Part shown: in pieces, positions 38,686 through 54,614 of the stretch
How the letters are laid out: the number at the start of each line of letters is the position of its first letter
Numbering within the stretch: the first letter of the stretch is position 1
NCBI GenBank assembly: GCA_030549335.1
Contig: CM060188.1
Location: 3,596,001-3,660,000 of the forward strand
DNA: 64,000 nt
Direction: 5' to 3'
Source of the DNA: Pontederia crassipes
Taxonomy: Eukaryota > Streptophyta > Magnoliopsida > Commelinales > Pontederiaceae
The notes under the pieces: generated by a model
What the model was told of the DNA's origin: nothing
Databases searched by the model: none
Seen by the model: only the letters and a program-made list of their open reading frames with translations
Program-made: the position numbers and the translations under genes

Positions 38686-39480
38686 AGTTTCGGCCTGCAC
38701 CGGCACGGAATTTTTAGAAAATTTTCCGGCCCAATAGATTGGGTCTCATTATTTAAGATTCGATTGGTACCGAGTTGGGATTGGATCCAAGTTCTAAAGA
38801 CCTGAATGGTGTTCCAGTCCGATATTATATATTATATAATTATATTAAATTATTTTAATATATAATATTTTATTTATGTTAATTTAAAATAAATAGTTTA
38901 TTATATATATTAAAGATATACTATATTATTATATAGTATTTTAATTGATAATCATTATACTAAATAATATAATTAATTTTTTTACTATTGTATTTAAATT
39001 TTATTATTAATTAAAGTCGAACTGGGATAATAAAAAAATTTTAATTTTTGTCTCGGTTTGATCAAAACTTTTCTTGAGTCAGGATCGGGTCTGAGATCGA
39101 GACACCTTTTAAAAAACTCGGACAAAATCAGGTCAAGATCGGACGGTCCTAATGATTGCGTCCTACCATGATCATCGAAATTCAAATTTATTATAAAATA
39201 TATTATATTATTATAATATTAATGCACTATCCTACCAATGGGTTGGTTCAATTCGATGGTAGTTCTGATGATTGCGTCTGTCAAAATTTAAATTTATAGT
39301 AAAATATATTATAATATTATATAATAAAACTATAATATAAATATTAAAATTTTAATAATAAAGTTTTTGATGGCCGTAGCCATAACTATTGACGGACGAG
39401 CTTCCATTGAAAGTTCCAATATCTTCGATCATCAAAATATGAATTTATAATAAAATATATTATAATATTATATAATATAT
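38686..39480. repeat. AT-rich repeat relic with GATCGGGTC/GATCGGACGG ends
   Basis: 38690-39160 has CG-rich ends (CGGCCTGCACCGGCAC, GGTCAAGATCGGACGG) around a TA-rich core, like the hAT-type relics elsewhere but without clear termini. 39161-39480 repeats TCTGATGATTGCGTC/CCTAATGATTGCGTC and AAAATATATTATAATATTAT blocks. Confidence 0.45.
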
Positions 39481-39629
39481 AATATATAAATAAATTTTAC
39501 ACTCCCTCTTCCCCTGCTTGTGGTCTCTCTCGGCTCCGTCGAACTCCCATCTCTAGTCATTAACTCCTACTCAGGATGTCACTCTATCTCCTTCGGCATT
39601 GTATGCGTTCGATTTGCTCTTCTGATGTT

Positions 39630-39775
39630 GCTCGCACACGTCTCCTCCAATGGTGGTGACAACTTGGAACTTGGAAGGAGGGATATATGGTCATTTTCTA
39701 GCACTTGTCTCCTCCAATGGGGGTGACAACTTGGAACTTGGAAGGAGGCATATATGGCCATTTTCTGTCCGGATC
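39630..39775. repeat. Two tandem copies of a ~70 bp unit
   Basis: CTCCTCCAATG, GGTGACAACTTGGAACTTGG and AAGGAGG.ATATATGG each occur twice, about 68 bp apart. Confidence 0.9.
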
Positions 39776-39879
39776 TGCCCAACAGGGGGGATGGGGGCGA
39801 ACCTTCATGCACAAGGGACTACGACGACCTCTCCTCTCTCTTCTCATACTATGCCGCCACGCCCTTCTTTAGGACATCG

Positions 39880-40430
39880 ACACTACGGCGACATGCAAAC
39901 GGTCAGATTTGGCCGCTTGTAGTTAGATCCGGTTGTTAACAACTGGCAGCGGTCCAGTGGTCGGGTCCTGTCGTTAATGGCCGAATCTAACTATCAAGCA
40001 GTCGAATCAGGCTGTGAACCGTTTGGATCTAGCCGCGAAGACCATGATCCGGTCGAGCACGGTTGGAGCCTGTTGTGAACACCAAATTTTTTTTTGTAAA
40101 ATAAACTTACCAACGAGCGCTACACTCGTCAGAATTTCCAATGGAGTCACATCTGTTGAAAGTTTTGATGGATGCAACCCTCGAAACTTTCGACAACTTG
40201 ACTGTCAAAACGTCTGACATGCAACTTGCCCGTTGAAACTTTCGAAGGCCACTTTCATGATGGATTCAACCGTCAGAACTTGTGAAAAATTTTTGTTGCT
40301 CATCGAAAAATGCTTTGCAACTAGCATTTTTCAAATAGGGCTCTTCCATATGAAAATTCGTCAAAAAATAAATTTTTTGATGAATTTTGCCGTCGAAAAA
40401 TTAAATTTTTTTTAGTGGGCACAACCCTAC
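39880..40430. repeat. Degenerate CACTA-like subterminal sequence
   Basis: Contains GGTCAGATTTGGCCG-type phrases and diverged GAAACTTTCGA/CCGTCGAAAA motifs, ending TTTTTTTTAGTGGG. It looks like an older relative of the CACTA element that follows. Confidence 0.4.
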
Positions 40431-40636
40431 TAAGCAGTCGATAGCCTCTATCCAGATACCATGCAAATTGGTTATGGTTTTAATGTGGTTAATGCACTTA
40501 GTTACAGGCCCCGGACAGCTAGAACTTTTCCAACTTTTGTACCGCTCAAATAACATCACTTTCTTCACTTTTATCATCCAGATTTGATTTTATTCAGTTT
40601 AAAAAAAAATCCTACTAGGAGTGTTCTACACTTATA

Positions 40637-42446
40637 CACTACAAAAAAATCGTGATTTTCCGACAGATAATTTTCGACGGTTCTAAATCCGTCGCTATTT
40701 GCGACGGATTTTTCGACGATTCCGTTTCCGACGGATTTTTCGACGGTTATGACCGTCGGAAATAATTTATATTATTATTTAATTTTTCGACGATTAGGAA
40801 CGTCGATATTTTCGACGGATATCCATCCGTCGTAATTTTCGACGACTTTTCCGACGGTTACGACCGTCGGAAATAAAAAAATTAAATTATATATTTAATA
40901 TTATTATTAAATTTTTTCGACGGTCATGACCGTCAAAAATTAAAACATTAATTATATAATTAATTATATTATTATTTAATTTTTCGACGATTAGAAACGT
41001 CGATATTTTCGACGGATATCCATCCGTCGCAATTTTCGATGACTTTTCCGACGGTTAGGACCGTCGGAAATAAAAAAATTTAAATTATATATTTTTAATA
41101 TTATTATTAAATTTTTTCGATGAATTTTCCGACGGTTGTGACCGTCGGAAATAAAAAAATTAATTATATAATTTATTATATTATTATTTAATTTTTTGAC
41201 GGTTAGGAACGTCGATATTTTCGACGGATATCCATCCGTCGCAAAATCCGCCGCAATTTCCGAAGGTCATAACCATCGGTAAATCCGCCGCAATTTCCGA
41301 CGAATATCCAAACTGTCGCAATTACCGACGGTTTTGACCGTCGGTAAAGATTACCGTCGGTTCAAACCGTCAGTAAAATAAAAAATAAATATTATATATA
41401 AATAAATAAAATAAAATTTTTTATTATTTATGTTTTCGACGGTCGAAACCGTCGGTAATTAAAATTTCGTTATCCCGTTTTTTTTTTTCCTTTTTCCCAC
41501 TTTCTTTCCTCTTTTTTCCTTTATATATTTTCCCTCCTCCCTCTTCTCTCTCCCTCCTCCCTCCACTCCTCTCTCTCTCCCTCCTCTCCTCTCTCCCTCT
41601 CCCGGCCGCCAGCACCGGATCGACTTCTCCCGCGCGCCGGACGCCGGCGACCCTCCCACGCCGGACGCCGGCGACCCTCTCCCGCACCGGCGACCCTCTC
41701 CCGCGCCGGCGTATCTCTCTCCGCTCCGCGCCGGCATCTCTCTCTCTGCTATCGGCCGGATCCGGCCTCCAGCGGTCGGATCGGCCGCCAGGCGGCCGGA
41801 TCCGGCCTCCAGCGGCCGGATCGGCTGCTATCCGGCCCGCCTGGCGCAGGCGCCGGATCCGGCCGCCACGCCGGATCCGGCCTCCTGGCGGCGGATCCGG
41901 CCGCTAATTTTTTTTATATTTAAAAAATTATTTGCGACGATTGCGACCGTCAAAAGATCGACGGTTGCGACAACCGTCTAAAGTTTCTACAGTTAGGACC
42001 GTCGAAAAGTTACGACGGCTCAGACCGCCGGCCTTTTCCGACGGTTGCAACATTCGGAAATTTCGACGGCTCGGACCGTCGGCCTTTTCCGGCGGTTGCA
42101 ACCGTCGGAAATATCAACGGCTCGGATCGCCGGAAGCCTTTTCCGGCGGTTGCAACCATCGGAAATATCGACGGCTCGGACTGCCGGCCTTTTCCGACGG
42201 TTGCAACCGTCGAAAATATCGACGGTTCGAACCGCCGGGGACTTTTCCGGCGGTTGCAACCATCGGAAAATTTCGACGGGTCGAACCGCCGGGGACTGTT
42301 CCGACGGCCAGAACCGTCGATATTTTCGACGAATTTTTTTCAACCGTCGCAAATCCGTTTGCGACGAGCGTTTTTCCGACGGATCGAGTTTTCGGGCTGA
42401 TTATTGACGGTTCGGACCGTCGGTAATCCACGTTTTTCTTGTAGTG
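40637..42446. mobile_element. Non-autonomous CACTA (En/Spm-type) element, 1.8 kb
   Basis: Starts CACTACAAAAAAATCGTG and ends CACGTTTTTCTTGTAGTG (inverted), flanked by the 3 bp duplication ATA (40634-40636, 42447-42449). Both ends carry dozens of subterminal GACGGT/ACCGTCGG motifs in alternating orientation, as is usual for transposase-binding regions of CACTA elements. The interior (41460-41920) is a pyrimidine-rich tract followed by a GGCCGGATCCGGCC-rich GC island. No transposase is encoded, so it would depend on a partner element. Confidence 0.92.
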
Positions 42447-42449
42447 ATA

Positions 42450-44150
42450 ATGATGATACATGTAATTGTGTTAGGTTCAATTAGATGACACTAGAACAGT
42501 TATCCCACTCACGCTTTGTAGTTTCCTAAATGGAATATTTCCACCTATGCTTCCATAACCTTGAGAATATTTTATTATCACTTGTAAAATGTACCCATTA
42601 ATTTATTAGTTTCTGGTGTACAATATTCTGTACTTAGACATGAACTCCACAGTAAATATAAGTTTATAGCTAATTTTAAGATGCAACCATGAGCTGATTG
42701 CTCGGTCTACTGTTGGTGTTAGCAGTTACTCATGCAATTCCTGCAACGGCGTCATATGACAAATATTTATATAATCAGAACTCAGAAGATAAAGCCAAGT
42801 GATCATAATGAAGAAAGATATGGCAGCTATGACCAGGCATCAGCTGCTGGACGATAAAGCCAAGTGATCATATGACGCATCATATGTGTATACTGCAACA
42901 AATGAGTGATCAAAATCATCAATTCGATCTCAAATTGATTCAATGTCCATTTTCAATTAAATAAAATTTTGATTGCATGTAGAAGTCAAAGTCACTAGAT
43001 GTGGTTACTAGAACTCGAGCCATGACTCCAAATCTGGACTGCACAACTCGGAACCAAGTTCTCGAAACACAGTCCGGATGCCCTCCTATTTGAGCTCGAC
43101 TCCGGAGAACAAGGAGGGACAATGCAGAACTCAGATCAATGTCCGCAATTCTCTGGAAGTTTTATTTTTTTTATGCGGGTTCGGACCATATTTTCGAGAT
43201 AATAACATATGCAATTCTATATATAATTTGTAACGTCTCAAAATTTGATCTCGTTACATGACGAATATCCTTTCATGTACTACTTTGACTCTTTCGTTGA
43301 TGCAAATGATCAAGAAGAGTGACACATAAATAAAAAAATTTAAAATAAAATATTATGAAAGTTTACATATGAAAATGCAGAAGTTAAAATAAAATATAAA
43401 ATTCTTCATGTCATGGTACAACTTAATAAGTCCCATACATACAACTTGATGGAAGTAAAATAAGACTCAACATAGACTCTATGATAACTATGTGCACATG
43501 TCGGCCCCGAGTTGAAGTCACCGCACACACATACTTGCGAGGATCACACATGAGAGTAAATTCGTAATAGGTCATAAGGATGATTCATGTATGAAGCAAA
43601 CATATAAAGTAGATATGAGCATAATCAAATGATCATCATGGTTCCATTTTTTATTTTTATTTCATATTCATATTCATATTCATACATGTCTTTTCATTCA
43701 TCTTTATTCATTCATTTCATTTTATCTTATTTATGGATTGAAAGAGCTCTCTATTTTTAGAGAATATTATTGCAAACACACAAATATATAGCTACCTAGG
43801 TTATGGTAGACTAGTGGGAAATCAATACCACAATAAGTGCCCCATAAGAAAAAGATGACTCTGCCTAAGGTGGTAACATTCATAATTGGAGTGTCTCACA
43901 TAAGGCTGATTATCTCCACGGGGAGTGCCTCATATAATAACCGCATATTTAGGTAGGCAATAATAACTCTCATATTTTTATCTTTATTATGAACCTATCT
44001 TTTAATCATCTTGATTAATCAAGACTGTAGGAAGCAAATGTGAATTCAGATCATCATTATATATTCATGAGAAAGTGTATAATCATATGGACATAGATTG
44101 ATTAAATCATGATTCTTAGTTAAGGTCGTATTCATTTTTTGTCTAAGAAA
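42450..44150. other. Intergenic with a possible LTR-like start
   Basis: 42789-42870 has GATAAAGCCAAGTGATCATA twice. At about 43229 TGTAACGTCTCAAAATTTG resembles the starts of the non-coding LTR-like elements, and the following 800 bp have a similar AT-rich style, but no end was found. Confidence 0.35.
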
Positions 44151-44480
44151 AGTTCATCCGCTGTGGTGTATCCAACGGTAGTTTGATATAGGTTCAGACA
44201 TCTATTTTATCTATATACATCGGTCTGAACCGTCGAAAACCCATCATGGAAATGGAACAGTCAGTTTTAATATCTTCGACGGTTACGATTATCGAAATTT
44301 TTTATAGAAACTTTCAACGAATTTTCAACCGTCGTAAGTTCAGATGGCTAAAATCATCGAAAACTTATCCGACGATAATTGCGACGGATTATTCGATCCG
44401 CAAAAAAATCCATCGGTATTTGAAACAGATTTTTGCCCGTCGAAAACGAACCGTCAGAAATCGGCATTTTTCTTGTAGTG
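44150..44480. mobile_element. Solo CACTA end
   Basis: Subterminal TCGACGGTTACG/ACCGTCGAAAAC motifs and a terminal TTTTTCTTGTAGTG at 44467-44480. No opposite end was found, so it is a truncated relative of the 40.6 kb element. Confidence 0.65.
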
Positions 44481-45588
44481 TAAGTAGGTGTTCGAGATTT
44501 CGTTCTGAATTCATCTTTCAGTCTTCTAGACTTATGGTGTTTAATCTCTAAGGGGCTGTGTGGCATACGTATAAATGTTAAAATAAGACTTTATTCTGCC
44601 ATATTTTACCAAACAACAAGCTTATTCCCAAATAATGATGAGAGACAATTTTGAATTTCAAAAAAAATTTATTCTCATAAACAGTAAAATTTTAGTGAGA
44701 ACGTATTCTTTCTTCTAGTCAGAATTGCTATATTCTCTACTCTAATCCCAAGAAGACTAATAATTATTTGGAATAAATCAATTTTATTTTCTAGACAGTA
44801 ATCAGATTACTGCCAAACAACTTCTAAGGATTTCATGTCTTTTGAAACCAGAGACAAAGGGGGTTACAAATCCTCACGGGGCATAGAAAATCTAATTAAA
44901 ATATATATTTTGGTGTTCTCTTCATTACACTTTCGGACGTTCGAAACAGTTTCGATCGTCCCCTAGAACTTGGATTGGAATGTCGGTTCGTCGCAGTATC
45001 GAGTGCCCATTGTTCGAAAATTCGACGTCATAAATTTAGAAAAAATTTTAAATTTTAATAATTTTTTGACATGTCAATTACATATATATATATATATATA
45101 TATATAACAAAAGAATCAATTGTTAATAATTAATACTGCATAAACAACAAATTTTCTCTTATCACCCTCTTGTCATGTTGTCTTATGTTTTATGATGCCA
45201 TGGTAGAGAGAAATTCGATCATCGTCCGCTCTTATACCTATATTTGCGTGAAAACTAGAGAGGAAGTGTTTGGGTGTTATAGAAACATAAGACCTCCAGG
45301 GTTCTATTTATAATTTTTACGTATGGTTTAATCTTAATTAAGACTCTTAATTAAATTCGATCCAAATTTAATATTCTAGTTTAATTTAAATTCTAACACC
45401 AAAATAAATATTTCTGAATTAAACTTAATTCCTCATCTTAATGTCGATCTAATTCAAATTCTTTCTTTATCTATTATCTTAAATACATGACTTGACTCCA
45501 ATTAGTTAGTTATTATTTTTATCCCATAAATGCTGAATGAAATAATTATTTAGTTATGCAAAAAAAAATGGGTCATCACGCACACCCA
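44481..45588. other. AT-rich intergenic
   Basis: Nothing supported apart from an AT dinucleotide run at about 45083-45106. Confidence 0.5.
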
Positions 45589-45596
45589 GGGGCGGA

Positions 45597-46389
45597 GCCA
45601 CATGGGTGCCCATGGGGACAAGTGCACCAACTAAAAATTCGTATAATAATAGTTAGTCATAACATTTTCAAATCAACCAACTGGCTCCGATGGTAGGTTG
45701 TCTCAAGGATCAAATCTTGCTTTGTTTCTCATTTTCCAAAAAGTGCAAGCAATTTTTATTAGTTCATCCATTTTACTTCTATCATGTTTCATATTTGTTA
45801 CCATAGCAGACTTGCATGCATTATCTTTAACATTTTTTATTTTATGTTATTATGTTCATATTTCAGTATCTTTTAATTTTATTTTACCATAATTTAATGA
45901 AATAATTGTAAAAATGACACTATTATAACAATCAAATTCTAGTACATATTGAATTTATATTTTGAAATTCCAATATTGTTATGTATTAGTTTCAATATAT
46001 TTACTTCAATATCATTTCTTATTTAATCTAATATTTAATTTACCACCTGTAGTTATATTATTATATACATTCTTTGATAAAATATTTTTTATTTTATTTA
46101 ACAAATGTTGATATATATTAAGAAAAAATGTATAATACATATTCAATATTAAAATTTATATTAAATATATGTAAATGACATGATTAAAATAATACATATT
46201 GAATTTATATTTTAAAATTTAAATACTTTTTGTATGTGAATTTCGATATATTTTGAAAAGGAATCAAATACTTTTTAATTGTTATATAAAGTAAATTTAT
46301 TTTATCATATTCAATATTATTTTTAATATTTCAATATATACTATACTATGTTGTGCACCCACTTGTAGTATTTTCTAGCTCCGCCACTG
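45597..46389. mobile_element. Non-autonomous hAT element (CAGGGGCGGAGCCA ends)
   Basis: Starts CAGGGGCGGAGCCA and ends TAGCTCCGCCACTG, with a perfect 8 bp duplication CGCACACC at 45589-45596 and 46390-46397. This terminal sequence is widespread in plants. The core is AT-rich and non-coding; the 64-codon ORF at 45698 is not supported. Confidence 0.92.
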
Positions 46390-46397
46390 CGCACACC

Positions 46398-47329
46398 TCT
46401 TTATTAAGTAGTTCGCTTGGTCTTTTTTTCATACTATTGACATACTTTATGAGAAAAGATACATCTTTTCATACGAAAATGAATCTATTCATTAATGAAT
46501 GATATTTGAGCACACAGTTTTACACGTAAAATTGTGCTTACTTTTTTTAATAATGGTATAATATTTTAACACTATTAAGATCATTTGATTTAATGAATAT
46601 TTACAAGAGTAAAATTCTAAACATTTTAATTCAAGTTACACAATTTTATGACATATAACTCGCCGTCGAGCCGATGGAATTTGCAATGGTTGTAACCTTC
46701 GAAAACTTTATCGTCTCTATTTCTAAAGGATTCAACTATCCGTCGATTTTTTTTTTTGAAATTAAGAAGAATTTTCGACCATAAAAAACATTTGTCAAAA
46801 AATTATTATTTTCTTGTAGTGATATTCTTATAAGTGATATTCTTGTATAATTTTCTTGTAGTGATATTCTCGGAAAATCATAATTTTCTTTTAATTATGC
46901 ACATATTGATTTATTATAACACATATTCATGCATTATTCGCATGAATATTAAGGGTTTTAACTCATCTCCAATTAACTCTTCCAATAATTTCTTAATTTT
47001 AATCCACTGAATTATTAAATAACTTATTACTCCATTATTAATAATCATACATTTATATTCCTTTAATATTTGAAGTACTTAAATCTGCACATATTTTGCT
47101 GCACAAAAATTTTCTAGATATAAGATTGAAATGATCATCACTAGTCAGTATACTTCTTTCTACATTACACAAATAATTTTTACATACATTAAACTTTTAA
47201 TAGTCCTGATATATATTATATGTTATGTATATGTGTATATGTTAATCATACCAATCTGAGCCATCTAATTGGATAAATGCACGGTTCAAGATTATTTTTT
47301 ATTATTTAACTTATTAATCATCAAATTTG
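46398..47329. other. AT-rich intergenic with CACTA end relics
   Basis: 46660-46863 has degraded CGTCGA and GTCAAAA motifs and two copies of TTTTCTTGTAGTGATATTCT, ending at 46821 and 46863, as if one CACTA end had been tandemly duplicated. The rest is featureless. Confidence 0.5.
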
Positions 47330-47337
47330 TATATAAG
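47330..47337 (+). promoter_or_regulatory. TATA box of the MADS-like gene
   Basis: TATATAAG 61 bp before the ATG at 47398, leaving room for a leader of about 30 bases. Confidence 0.55.
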
Positions 47338-47397
47338 AAGCACGAGTTTTCTCAACCCTTTCCTTGTTACGTCGCCTGAGTACGTAACCTAGTAAAC

Positions 47398-48023
47398 ATG
47401 GCCACCAAGCGCAGGTACTTCACCAAGCGTCGCCGCGAAAACCTTTACAGGATGGCCGCCAACCTCTGCACGGATGGTTGCGAGGTTGCCGTCGTTGCCG
47501 TAACTACCGCCGGATGTGCCTACTGTTTCCGGCACCCGAGTCGATCTTTGACCGCGTCGTCAGCCGCTTCCTACACCAGGGACCTGTGATCCCAGCGGAA
47601 GGCCGAGAATCGTCAGTAGCCGAGAATGGTGTGATCCAAGAAGGAGAGTTAGAAGAAAACGTCCTGACAAGCAAGACATTCTTGCGGAACCAGCCGCCGC
47701 AAGGTCTCGGGATAGAGGATCCGAGGGAGAGGAGCAGGAAGTCGGCTCGCCAGAGAAAGCTCACCGGAAGGAAGAAGCCGAAAAAAGTTTGCGGCCACGG
47801 TGACCGCTGCACGGCGCAGAACACGAAGGAAGAGTTGGATCACGGGAGCAGCACGGCGTTCTCGAGGAACCAAATGGACATGGAGAGGACGGCGCTGGCA
47901 GAGGCGAAAGCCAAATTGATGGAAGATGACTGGGACGAGATCGAGAGTTCAGTGCTGGGCAGCGAGTTATGGCGAATTTACGAGGAGTTCCAGCAAGAGG
48001 TCAACCAGACAGGGAAATATTAA
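47398..48023 (+). pseudogene. Type I (M-alpha-like) MADS-box gene with a frameshift
   Basis: The first frame from ATG 47398 gives FTKRRRENLYRMAANLC, CEVAVVAVTTAG and FRHP, the core of a type I MADS DNA-binding domain (compare the KRR..L.K.A.EL..LC.AEVA pattern of AGL62-type proteins). The continuation expected after that, ESIFDRVVSRFL, is found in another frame, which stays open to 48023 with a Lys/Arg-rich and then acidic, helical C-terminal region. The two frames join across a CACCCG run at about 47534-47539, where one base appears to be missing. The usual ~20 residues before the FTKRRR block are also lacking. No intron is needed, as is typical of type I genes. Product would be a seed or gametophyte transcription factor if intact. 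It could be a recent pseudogene or carry a base-calling error. Confidence 0.6.
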
Positions 48024-48331
48024 TTATGAACACTCGGAACGAGAGGTTTGGATTTCTTTATGTCCCTGTAACGGATTCTTGATGTGCATGAGAGAAGCTG
48101 TTCCATATATGTGATCCTTTTGTGACGGACGAATGCATGCTATAACTCAATTGAAAGCAATCAAACTAGTACTTTCACGAGGACAACAATTATATTTATT
48201 TACTTATATAAAAGAAACAAGAGGGATGAACAAGAAACACAAACAACACGAGTAATCCAAAATCAAAAGTGAGAAGAGCCTCCACGTAATCATATTTAGC
48301 TCTAGATCGCCAAGCACACAGATCCTCGTCT

Positions 48332-49915
48332 TCACGCTGCCGCCACCTTGTTTTCCTGGTTCCCTTCTTGGTTCTCCAGGGCCATGTCCTCCAAGGACAC
48401 TCCCTTCGACTCCGGCACAAAGAGGGTGAAGAAGAGGCCGAGGGCGTTGGTGGCGACCAGCACGAAGAGCGAGTTCCTGACGCCGATGCCCGCCGGATAC
48501 CCTTTGTCTCTCTTCGCCGGGTCCTTGTTCTGAGCTGCGTACAGGAACCCAAAGGCGCCAATGATGGCCCCGGCCTTGCCGCAGGCAGCGGAGATGCCGT
48601 GGCAGGTGGATCGCAGCCTGGCAGGGAAGATTTCCGCGGGCACCACGAAGGTCGTGCTGTTGGGGCCGAAGTTCGCAAAGAAGAAGGTGAAGCCGTACAT
48701 CACCACGAAGGCGATGTGGTTGCCCGGCGTGGTCCAGTGGTGGTACGGTATGGCCAAGGCTAGCATAAAGACGGTCATCATGGCGAACCCCATGATCTGA
48801 ATCCAGAAGCGGCCCATGTACTCGATGAAGGCGACCGTGAACCAGTAGCCCGGCACGGTACCGCACAGCGCGATGAGGGTCTGAGCACGGGCGATCTTGA
48901 ACACCTCCTCGATAGCGTTCATCGTCGCGGCCTTGGGGATCCACCCGACAGCGCTAAATATGTCCTTCTGGAAGAGATTCTGGCTGTAGAAGGCGATGTC
49001 GAGGAAGAACCAGGTGGTGGTGGTTGCGAGGAGGTGGAGGCCGTGGCGACGGAGGAACTCCCTTGAGAAGAGCCCGAAGCTGTTATTCCTGGCTATCCGC
49101 TCCAACCTCTCAGCATCCTCATCGAGTTCGACCTGCAACACCTTGGACATGTCTTTGGCTGCCTGGTTCGCGTTCTTGGCGATCAGGGCGGTGTACCGGG
49201 CAGTCTCGGGCATTTTTAGCCGCCAGTAGAAGGTGAGGGCCGCAGGGAGAGCACCGAACATGAGGACGACGCGCCACACGTAGTCGGCCTCCGGGACAGT
49301 CGAGCCCTGGGGGTCGACGCTGTAAGGAGGCGCTTTGTACTTGTTCTTGAAGGCCGAAGACACGACGAGGGCAATGATGCCTCCGGCGAGAATGCCGAAG
49401 CCTTGCATGGCAAAGACCGCTGCAATGAAGGCACCGCGAGTCTTCTTGTTGGCGTACTCAGACATGATGACGGCGGAGAGAGGGTAGTCGCCCCCGATGC
49501 CGAAGCCGAGCCAGAAGCGGAAGAAGCAGAGGGTGGCCATGACGCCCTTGGCCGTGTGGCCGAACGAGAGGCCCGACGCTAGCGAGCAGGTGACCATGAG
49601 GACGAGGGTGAAACCGTACACCGACTTGCGTCCGAGCTTGTCTCCGAGCCAACCGAAGAAGAGCTGGCCGGCGAGGGTGCCGCAGAGGGCGACGCCGGTC
49701 ACTGCGGCGGACACATTGGGTGGCAGGATGCCCGGGGTCTTAGAGGTCGGATCGAAGTAGTAGATGCGGCCGAGGAGCTTGGTGAGGAGGGAGATGCAGA
49801 ACAAGTCGTAGGCATCGGTAAAAAATCCGGCGCCGGCGATGACGATGGCCAGAAAGTGGTACCACTGGGTCTTGGCGACGTCGAGGGCGTTCAGCACCTT
49901 TAGGTTTTCCGGCAT
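48332..49915 (-). CDS. PHT1: PHT1 family high-affinity phosphate:H+ symporter (527 aa)
   Basis: A single uninterrupted frame of the length usual for plant PHT1 proteins (520-540). It is a major facilitator with about 12 membrane helices and a central hydrophilic loop (residues 240-290). Key features: FFTDAYDLF at 31-39 (helix 1 aspartate), the [11 protein letters not shown] loop at 91-101, the PHT1 signature [13 protein letters not shown] at 141-153, [17 protein letters not shown] at 302-318 with the proton-linked aspartate D306, and [11 protein letters not shown] at 430-440. It takes up phosphate at the plasma membrane. Codon use is strongly GC-rich, unlike the flanks. It is convergent with the MADS-like gene, 308 bp apart. 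By eye I saw no P1BS site (GNATATNC) in the ~1 kb upstream, so phosphate-starvation control through PHR1-type factors is not supported by this stretch. Confidence 0.97.
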   Translation of the reverse strand: MPENLKVLNALDVAKTQWYHFLAIVIAGAGFFTDAYDLFCISLLTKLLGRIYYFDPTSKTPGILPPNVSAAVTGVALCGTLAGQLFFGWLGDKLGRKSVYGFTLVLMVTCSLASGLSFGHTAKGVMATLCFFRFWLGFGIGGDYPLSAVIMSEYANKKTRGAFIAAVFAMQGFGILAGGIIALVVSSAFKNKYKAPPYSVDPQGSTVPEADYVWRVVLMFGALPAALTFYWRLKMPETARYTALIAKNANQAAKDMSKVLQVELDEDAERLERIARNNSFGLFSREFLRRHGLHLLATTTTWFFLDIAFYSQNLFQKDIFSAVGWIPKAATMNAIEEVFKIARAQTLIALCGTVPGYWFTVAFIEYMGRFWIQIMGFAMMTVFMLALAIPYHHWTTPGNHIAFVVMYGFTFFFANFGPNSTTFVVPAEIFPARLRSTCHGISAACGKAGAIIGAFGFLYAAQNKDPAKRDKGYPAGIGVRNSLFVLVATNALGLFFTLFVPESKGVSLEDMALENQEGNQENKVAAA

Positions 49916-50895
49916 TTTCGCTGCCGCCCTGATCAGTTCTCGACTTCCGTCACCTCGAGGAAACGAGCAGCTGGAAGGGAAGCTGAAGGGAGAAGTGCTT
50001 GATGCCGTGATCTCGCTGTTGCTTCATGGCTATAAGTAGTGCGTGTGGATTGCGGAGTGACGTAGGCATGCAGGCCTCTCGTCGCGTGTCTCGATAATTA
50101 TTTTAGCATTTCTTAATTACTCGTCAAATCGTTCTGATCTCATTTGAATGGCGGCAAAGTGAACGCATTAGTTTTTTGTTCCCTTCAGATGTCAAAACCT
50201 GATCTTTTACTTATTTATTTATTTTTTTGTTGTTGTTATTTAATAAGTGAACACAAGGGGGATGATCAGTTGAATTTGCGACAGAGACAATCATATATAT
50301 ATAATCACCGACTGTATAATGCCAGATGATTTGTCCTTGGCTGTGAAGATTGAGATTATGTAAATAATCAGTCATTTATTATGATTAAATCTTAAGAAAA
50401 CTTTTTGTGTTGTCCAATATCCAAGTTTTTCTTTTCTGATCTCAAGAAAACTTGTGCTGATTATGGTCTATCAGCACTGAGTTTATATATAAGTTAACAG
50501 TTCTTGTCAGATCAGACAACACTTTATCTCAAACTAATTGAGTTTTATGTCGTTATTTGTTAAAAAAAAACGGCACATGTTATATGTAATTTTAAAAAAA
50601 ACGGCATATATCTGAAGTTTAATTGTGTATCAAATGATCCCGACCGTGAATGTTATATGTAATTTTAATTGTATATAGTTTGCTTGCTTCCTAACATAAG
50701 ATCTTGTTTCTTTTTTGTGTGTATATTGCAAGTAGTCAACCCCTATATATACAATACAATCATTTTGTGCAAAGAAATTATATATATATATAAGTTTGAG
50801 CCGTGGGAAAACCCACATTGCTAATGCTAGCGACCTTTTAATTAAGCTACATTTGATCTGACTATTATTCTTAATCATAAAGTAGTACGAAAAAG
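49916..50895 (-). other. Upstream region of PHT1
   Basis: A minus-strand ATG at about 50029 opens a 25-codon upstream frame that stops before the PHT1 ATG; whether it is transcribed is unknown. The rest is AT-rich with no second gene. Confidence 0.4.
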
Positions 50896-54590
<3,695 letters not shown>

Positions 54591-54614
54591 TATATATATA
54601 TATATATATATATA

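Noticed and set aside
41424..42461. ORFs of 87-164 codons in the CACTA element
   Set aside because: They consist of repeated GACGGT-derived words or pyrimidine-tract translations; no transposase motif.
48204..48944. 246-codon minus ORF and other long ORFs over 48.2-49.8 kb
   Set aside because: Shadow frames of the GC-rich PHT1 gene.
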